A stretch of 64,000 bases of DNA from Aurelia coerulea (taxonomy: Eukaryota; Cnidaria; Scyphozoa; Semaeostomeae; Ulmaridae). The translations under genes were made by a program, and so were the position numbers. The notes under the pieces were generated by a model. The model was not told the DNA's origin. It did no database searches and was given only the letters and a program-made list of their open reading frames with translations. Of this stretch, positions 59,131 through 64,000 are shown piece by piece. The DNA is taken from positions 15,668,501-15,732,500 of the forward strand of contig CM076960.1 in assembly GCA_039566865.1 (NCBI GenBank), in the 5' to 3' direction. How positions within the stretch are numbered: position 1 is the first letter of the stretch; each line of letters opens with the position of its first letter.

Positions 59131-59775
59131 CAGGGGCGGGCAAGTACTGTAAAATATTTGACCCCATGTTTGTCCAGATGAATTGGAAAAAATAACCAGT
59201 TCTTTTGTCAAATAGTACGACTTTCGTGCCCAAATCAACCAGTTTCTGGGACAAAGGTGAAATTTGAATATCATTCTTCCTATTCCATCAGTTTGTCACA
59301 AAAATCAAGTTTCCCAACCTCCTATCTAATCAAAATTCTGAAGTTTACCTGTAAGCTGGTTCTACCTTTGTCCGCCAAATTTACGGAAAAAAGACCAGAA
59401 ATTACAATTTTTCACTAAAGCGGTTCTACCTTTGTCCGGCAAATGTCCGAAAAAAAGGCCAGAATTTCAAATTTTTCACCGAAGCGGTCCTACCATTGTC
59501 CGGCAACCGGTTTTGGGACACTTGTACTTTCATATCTATAATTACTACTTGCTTTGGAAAACAGTAGTAGGTCGAAACTACCGGTTTTGGGGACAAACAT
59601 CGTCAGTGATACATAATGTTAAAAATTGTCCTTCGAATTGAAGAAAAATAACAGCGGAAACTTGTCATCAAAAACGACCAGTTTTTTGGGACAAATGTGG
59701 TGCAAAATGTTTTCATGAACTACCGGTTCTCGGACAAAGGTAGGACCATCCTTTTCAGTGTGACATGCCCGCCCT
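59131..59775. mobile_element. hAT-like non-autonomous element, 645 bp, with internal tandem repeats
   Basis: TGGGATTG occurs at 59123-59130 and 59776-59783. Left CAGGGGCGGGCAAGTACTGT, right TGACATGCCCGCCCT. The interior repeats GGTTCTACCTTTGTCCG and its inverse GGACAAAGGTAGGACC; three 64-bp tandem copies start at 59358, 59422 and 59486. Confidence 0.78.
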
Positions 59776-59783
59776 TGGGATTG

Positions 59784-60916
59784 TGTCATCCAGGGAGATA
59801 TAGGAGGATTATGTCATCGAGGGCCTTAATATTGTGTCATCACATTCACATAGCACCTTTACAGTATGCAAATAACGAATAGAAAAAGCCAAGATAACAT
59901 TAAATCTCTTATGAAAGAGAAGCCTATCCAAAAAGTTTCAACAAAACGCAAATTATTCCTGACGAGGAATCTTTATCGTCTTTGCCTTGATGCAATACTG
60001 TAATTAACTGAGCCAATTAGTGCCATGACATTATGTTGCCATATGGCATGTTCCTGTGTACTGTCTATTCTCCATTCAAATTTATCAATTGGCCCACTGT
60101 TCGTTGATCAGTTCACAGCAATAGCCAGTAGTAATTAACCTCTTGGCAAATGCGTTTTTTGCATCGTTTTTTACCTCTAGTTTTATATTGGGCTTTTTCA
60201 AACTCGTCATTTGTTGTTGTCTGCCGTCGGGTTTAGTCACAACTGTTTTGGCATTTCAAGGTCAATCGCCGAACCATATAATAATAGCCAAGTCCCAAGA
60301 GAACCGGTAGATCGGCAGATATGGATCGCGGAATCTAATTTCTGCGGTTCCGCGGAATTTTCACGTTCCGCGTTATTGACCTGGCTGGTAGATATATGCA
60401 CAATTTTTGGTGTTCCGAATATTCAACCATCAACCGATTTGAAGAACAGCTTCGCGACGAGGGAAAATGAGTGGACTTTTAAAGATAAGTAGCAGCGGGC
60501 GTTTATGGGTAATCACCAATCACAGAGTATTTGAACATGAGATGTGATTGACAAGTAACAGTCAGAAAGATATGTAGGAGGCAGATAACATCGTCCAGAT
60601 CGATTGTATGTGTCATGAGGCTCACGCACAAACGCGCAGAGCGTTTTGGGGGCAAGGCCTAAAAAGGATTGGGAGCAAATGGGAACTAGGAAACAGAGGG
60701 CCTATAAATCGTTGGAGGAAAATGGAAAAGCTGGGAAGTCGGGCCAAATTTTGATATGAGTATACACGTTTTTTTCTTTTATAAGAAACTTGGATAAGCC
60801 CATAGTACTAAAAGTTTCTTAATTTGTTTCTTATCTTTTTTATGCATGTAGTTTCTACTACTGCCACGTATTCGTTTCTTGACAGACAGCACAGTTTGTA
60901 GCAAGGAGGAGAGTTC
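59784..60916. other. No gene supported
   Basis: A 93-codon frame at 60211-60492 (+) has no recognisable family or splice support. Confidence 0.35.
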
Positions 60917-60918
60917 TA

Positions 60919-61510
60919 CCGGGTGTCCCAAAAAAATGTATACGGATTTGGTTGACTCTAGCACTGTGAATTTAGCGTCAATCGATGTCTAATCACTCTG
61001 AAAATGTTCCTTGATAGTTAACTTGAACATAGATACCTCGTTTGTTGATATTGGAACTTTGAGAGCAGACATATTAATCTTGAAAGCTCAAATTTGTCTC
61101 TTCCTGCAAACCAGAGTTTTAGCCTTTTGGCCTAAGCAATTTCTTAAAGCACAGCGTATAAATCAACGATGGCCTTGATAAAATTTGAAGAATACTATAT
61201 CTTGTGTTATTCTGTTTTCCAGAAGTCACCCCCAAGTCATCCATTGGGATGTTTCTTAATTTTTCATTTATTTCAGTTCTTAATTTCGATGTGGCTCAGG
61301 AAAAGGCCAAAGCTCTGGTTTGCAAGTGGATGCAAATTTGAGCTTTCAACATTGATATTTATGCGCTCGAAGCAGCAATACCAACAAACGAGCTATCCAT
61401 GTTCAAGTTATCTATCGAGGAATATTTTGAGAGTGATTAGCCATTGATTAAAGCTAAATTCAAATCGCTGGAGTCAACCAAATCTGTATACATTTTTTTG
61501 GGACACCCGG
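60919..61510. mobile_element. Mariner-like fold-back element, complete, 592 bp
   Basis: TA at 60917-60918 and 61511-61512. Ends CCGGGTGTCCCAAAAAAATG and CATTTTTTTGGGACACCCGG. The inverted arms extend about 230 bp (GACTCTAGCACTGTGAATTT against AAATTCAAATCGCTGGAGTC). The copy at 971-1375 matches its left two thirds. No transposase. Confidence 0.92.
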
Positions 61511-61512
61511 TA

Positions 61513-62160
61513 TGTTACTGAAAACATAGCCATGAATATTACAATATTACCAAAAAATAAAGGCTCAACGAAAATTAAATTCTTAAATTTTTCGCCATCC
61601 TAGTACTAGTTTCTTATAAACCAGTTTATATAAAAAAAAACATGTATGCTTGTTTTAAGGGGAAGCAAAGGAGCAACGAACCCCCCCCCCTCTTCTCAGA
61701 GCCTCACTGGTTCTCTGCTAGTACCAGACCTATTTAGAGAGGAGGGACATGAATTTTGTCACATGAGTATTGTTTTCTAATCAAGAAAATAAGCACTTTC
61801 GATATGAAGACTCTTTCTCTTAATTGGGCGACGAAGAACATTAGTGTCATTCCAACAAAATACTATTCACATTGTGCCACGTGACACAGCCCCAAAGGCA
61901 GCCGGGAACCAACAACGCAAAGTGCAATAAACCTTTCAGTTGCTCTACAAAAGACCCAGGGGGTAAATGACTTGTGGATGGACGGGGTCTGCCGCCCAGT
62001 TTTCAGAAAGCTACCCTCTTCTAATTACCGAAATTTGCTTTGGTACCCACTTTTATGATGAATTTTGGCGGAAAATTGCCCATTTTAACCATTTCTTGCG
62101 AATTTTCAGCGAAATCCCACCCTTGTTTATGGAAAATTTACCGAGAAAGGACCCTCGTTT
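61513..62160. other. No gene supported
   Basis: Contains a poly-C run at about 61681. The right end merges into the dispersed repeat at 62165-62240. Confidence 0.35.
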
Positions 62161-62164
62161 AGAG

Positions 62165-62240
62165 AATTTTGGGCCCAAAAACCCACCCATATGGGCGGCA
62201 CATACCTGTACCTTGAACATGTTATGTACCCCCCCCCCCG
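62165..62240 (-). repeat. Dispersed repeat fragment, copy 2 (inverted)
   Basis: On the minus strand: poly-G, GTACATAACATGTTCAAGGT, then ATATGGGTGGGTTTTTGGGC, as at 2832-2915. Confidence 0.7.
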
Positions 62241-62344
62241 ACAAAAGAGCCTTGATCGAGCGATATTTTCATAAATTTTTGCAGATTTTACCTTGCTGTT
62301 ACATTACAAGATATTGCACTCAAGTCCTGGGAAATCCCAGGTCA

Positions 62345-62470
62345 GATTAGACTTGCCCCAAGTCTATTTCGTCAAAAAACTTCGTCAAAAAAGAATTGAA
62401 GGGAAAAGTGAAAAAATACTTTCAGATAGACTTTTTACAGTTGACGAAATAGACTTGGGCAAATCTAAGG
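62345..62470. repeat. Short fold-back repeat, about 125 bp
   Basis: CCCAAGTCTATTTCGTCAA and TTGACGAAATAGACTTGGG are perfect inverted copies near the two ends. Confidence 0.8.
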
Positions 62471-62971
62471 TCAGATCAGATTCCTTTGTTTCCTTTCAGC
62501 ACTTTCTCATTCTTCACCACCTTGAATTGACAGCACCGAAAACGAGAAGAAAACAGCTTGTTCTATTTTTGAAAAAATATACTTTTTTCTCTGACCACCT
62601 TTCTCCGACCACATGTATGTAAAGTTCGTTTTGGTCCACCTGGCTCGTATAAGCTAGTCCAAAATGATAAGGAACCAGTTCATAAATGTTCAGTGCAAAT
62701 TAACAATCATTTTTATTCATGGTTTCGTAAATTTAGATTTGTTCATCTCCACCCAACAACCCAACAACGCAAATCAAAAGTCGATCTAAGCGATGTGATT
62801 TGCATGTTCAGACAAGCTTTGCGCATTCTCTCTCCCTGGTCACACAAAGCACTGCTTTTGTTGTGGTGAAGTGCTTGTATGAGTCATCGGCCATTCCAGA
62901 GAGTCTTTGGCCAAGAGTCTAGCTGGACACCGTTGCGATTTATTTAAATTTTATCTCAATTATTTGCTACA
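62471..62971. promoter_or_regulatory. Upstream region of the NHERF-like gene
   Basis: Probably holds the promoter and 5' UTR. The 40 bp before the ATG are AT-rich (ATTTATTTAAATTTTATC). No definite core element. Confidence 0.4.
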
Positions 62972-64000
62972 ATGGACGACAAAGGACGTACAGTAAAAGC
63001 TCCAAGGCTAGTAGAGATTAAGAAAAATGAAAAAGGCTTTGGATTTAATTTACACGGCGAGCGTGGTGTTGTAGGCCAATTCATTAGCGCTGTTGATGAT
63101 GGAGGGCCAGCCCACAAAGCAGGTCTATGCACTGGAGATCGCGTTGTCGAGGTTAATGGCGTTAATGTAGAAGCAGCAACTCATGGACAAGTAGTAACAA
63201 AGATTAAAGAAAGTGGAGGGACTGCTATTTTGCTTGTTGTTGATAAAGTTACTGATGATTACATGAAACAACATGGCATCTTGATAACGTCTGACTTGGC
63301 CAAATTGGAAACGGTTATAAAAGTTGAGGAGAGTTCACCCAAGGTCGAAGTACAACCTGAAGAAGAGATAAACAATGATGGAGGTAAATCAACAAATGGC
63401 AAAGAGTCAGAACCTGAAGAAACTGGAATGTCTATTGAGGACTATCTGAAAATGGCTGCTGCTGAGGGTGAGGGCAAGCAGGAAGGCCATGCTGAGGCAC
63501 AGCAGGAAGTAACTGCGACAGAAACAGTGCAGAAAGAGGAAGCGAATGTCCAACAGACGGAGGTTGTCGTGGAAGAGGCGAAGAGCACGAATGAAGAGGC
63601 AAAAAGCACAGAGAGAGTCGTAGAAGAAAATGGAGCTGCAGAGCCTGTTGTTGAAGAACCACAGAAAGCTGAACCAAAACAGAAGATGACACCCCCAACT
63701 GATCCCCCTCCTACACCCCCTTCAGAGCCAGCACCAACACCTCCATCAGAGCCAGCACCAACACCTCCATCAGAGCCAGCCCCAGCACCCCCATCACAAC
63801 CCTCTCCTGCAGCCCCAGAACAGGTCCCTAATCCTGCAAAAGAGCCAGAGCCAGTAAAAGTACCAGAGGAACCAGCCGCAAAGACAGTAGAACCAAAATT
63901 TGACATGAAAGCTAAAATGGCAGCTGCTCTGCCAAAGTCAAAGAGGAAGGAAATGAAAGAGAAAAAAGGATCAGACTGGGCTTCAAGAGCTGCTATATTC
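62972..64000 (+). CDS. NHERF-like PDZ scaffold with ERM-binding tail, partial at window edge
   Basis: 343 codons without a stop up to the last base. Residues about 12-91 form one PDZ domain: carboxylate loop GFGF (22-25), NLHGERG, GPAHKAGLCTGDRVVEVNG, and His71 at the start of helix B, the mark of a class I domain. The match to NHERF PDZ domains is strong. Then comes a long acidic, Glu/Ala-rich region and a Pro-rich stretch with three PSEPAPTP-type octapeptides. The last residues, GSDWASRAAIF, resemble the ezrin-binding C-terminus of NHERF1 (MDWSKKNELFSNL), so only a few codons are probably missing. Expected role: tethering membrane transporters or receptors to ERM proteins and actin. NHERF1/2 have two PDZ domains, this one only one, and the coding part is intronless. 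Confidence 0.9.
   Translation, partial: MDDKGRTVKAPRLVEIKKNEKGFGFNLHGERGVVGQFISAVDDGGPAHKAGLCTGDRVVEVNGVNVEAATHGQVVTKIKESGGTAILLVVDKVTDDYMKQHGILITSDLAKLETVIKVEESSPKVEVQPEEEINNDGGKSTNGKESEPEETGMSIEDYLKMAAAEGEGKQEGHAEAQQEVTATETVQKEEANVQQTEVVVEEAKSTNEEAKSTERVVEENGAAEPVVEEPQKAEPKQKMTPPTDPPPTPPSEPAPTPPSEPAPTPPSEPAPAPPSQPSPAAPEQVPNPAKEPEPVKVPEEPAAKTVEPKFDMKAKMAAALPKSKRKEMKEKKGSDWASRAAIF
63719..63790 (+). repeat. 24-bp coding minisatellite, three copies
   Basis: CCATCAGAGCCAGCACCAAC then ACCT, encoding an octapeptide of the PSEPAPTP type in the proline-rich part of the NHERF-like gene. Confidence 0.9.

Noticed and set aside
63432..63906. Minus-strand frames opposite the NHERF-like gene
   Set aside because: Low-complexity shadows of the Glu/Pro-rich coding strand.

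Overview
The window is nuclear DNA of a metazoan. It has AT-rich sequence, GT-AG introns, tandem satellite DNA and many short inverted-repeat transposons. Animal-type proteins are recognisable: farnesyl diphosphate synthase, a NHERF-type PDZ scaffold, an RSRC1-like splicing factor and a CD225/dispanin membrane protein. The transposon and satellite style suggests a cnidarian or another early-branching animal, but this is an impression and I cannot name the species.

Layout. 1-2,520: a small minus-strand CD225-family gene with two exons; its intron holds two short DNA transposons. 2,521-6,778: no gene I can support; fragments of the 69-bp satellite unit lie at about 2,941-3,053. 6,779-8,318: a 612-bp block present twice, apparently identical, rich in CTA triplets and small hairpins. 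8,319-30,909: a 22.6-kb tandem array of a 69-bp unit with higher-order structure and two islands of unrelated DNA. 30,967-32,407: a decayed, related repeat split by an inserted retroelement-like ORF. 32,881-38,600: transposon debris (an 839-bp element with a 10-bp target duplication, the C-terminal end of a non-LTR reverse transcriptase with one stop, palindromes). 38,658-52,766: a complete FDPS gene on the minus strand; I resolved ten coding exons joining without frame error into 354 residues. Its introns hold at least ten inverted-repeat elements. 55,153-57,098: an RSRC1-like gene without introns in its coding region, preceded by a TTAA-target element that carries a tRNA-like Pol III promoter. 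57,100-62,971: intergenic DNA with hAT-like and mariner-like short elements. 62,972-64,000: a NHERF-like gene, one exon, cut by the window edge just before its expected end.

The genes do not form a pathway. FDPS makes farnesyl diphosphate for sterol, dolichol and prenylation chemistry. RSRC1 acts in pre-mRNA splicing. NHERF links membrane proteins to ERM/actin. The CD225 protein is a small membrane protein. The most unusual features are the 69-bp array, a 25-nt microexon and an altered chain-length residue in FDPS, and the Pol III-bearing TTAA element.
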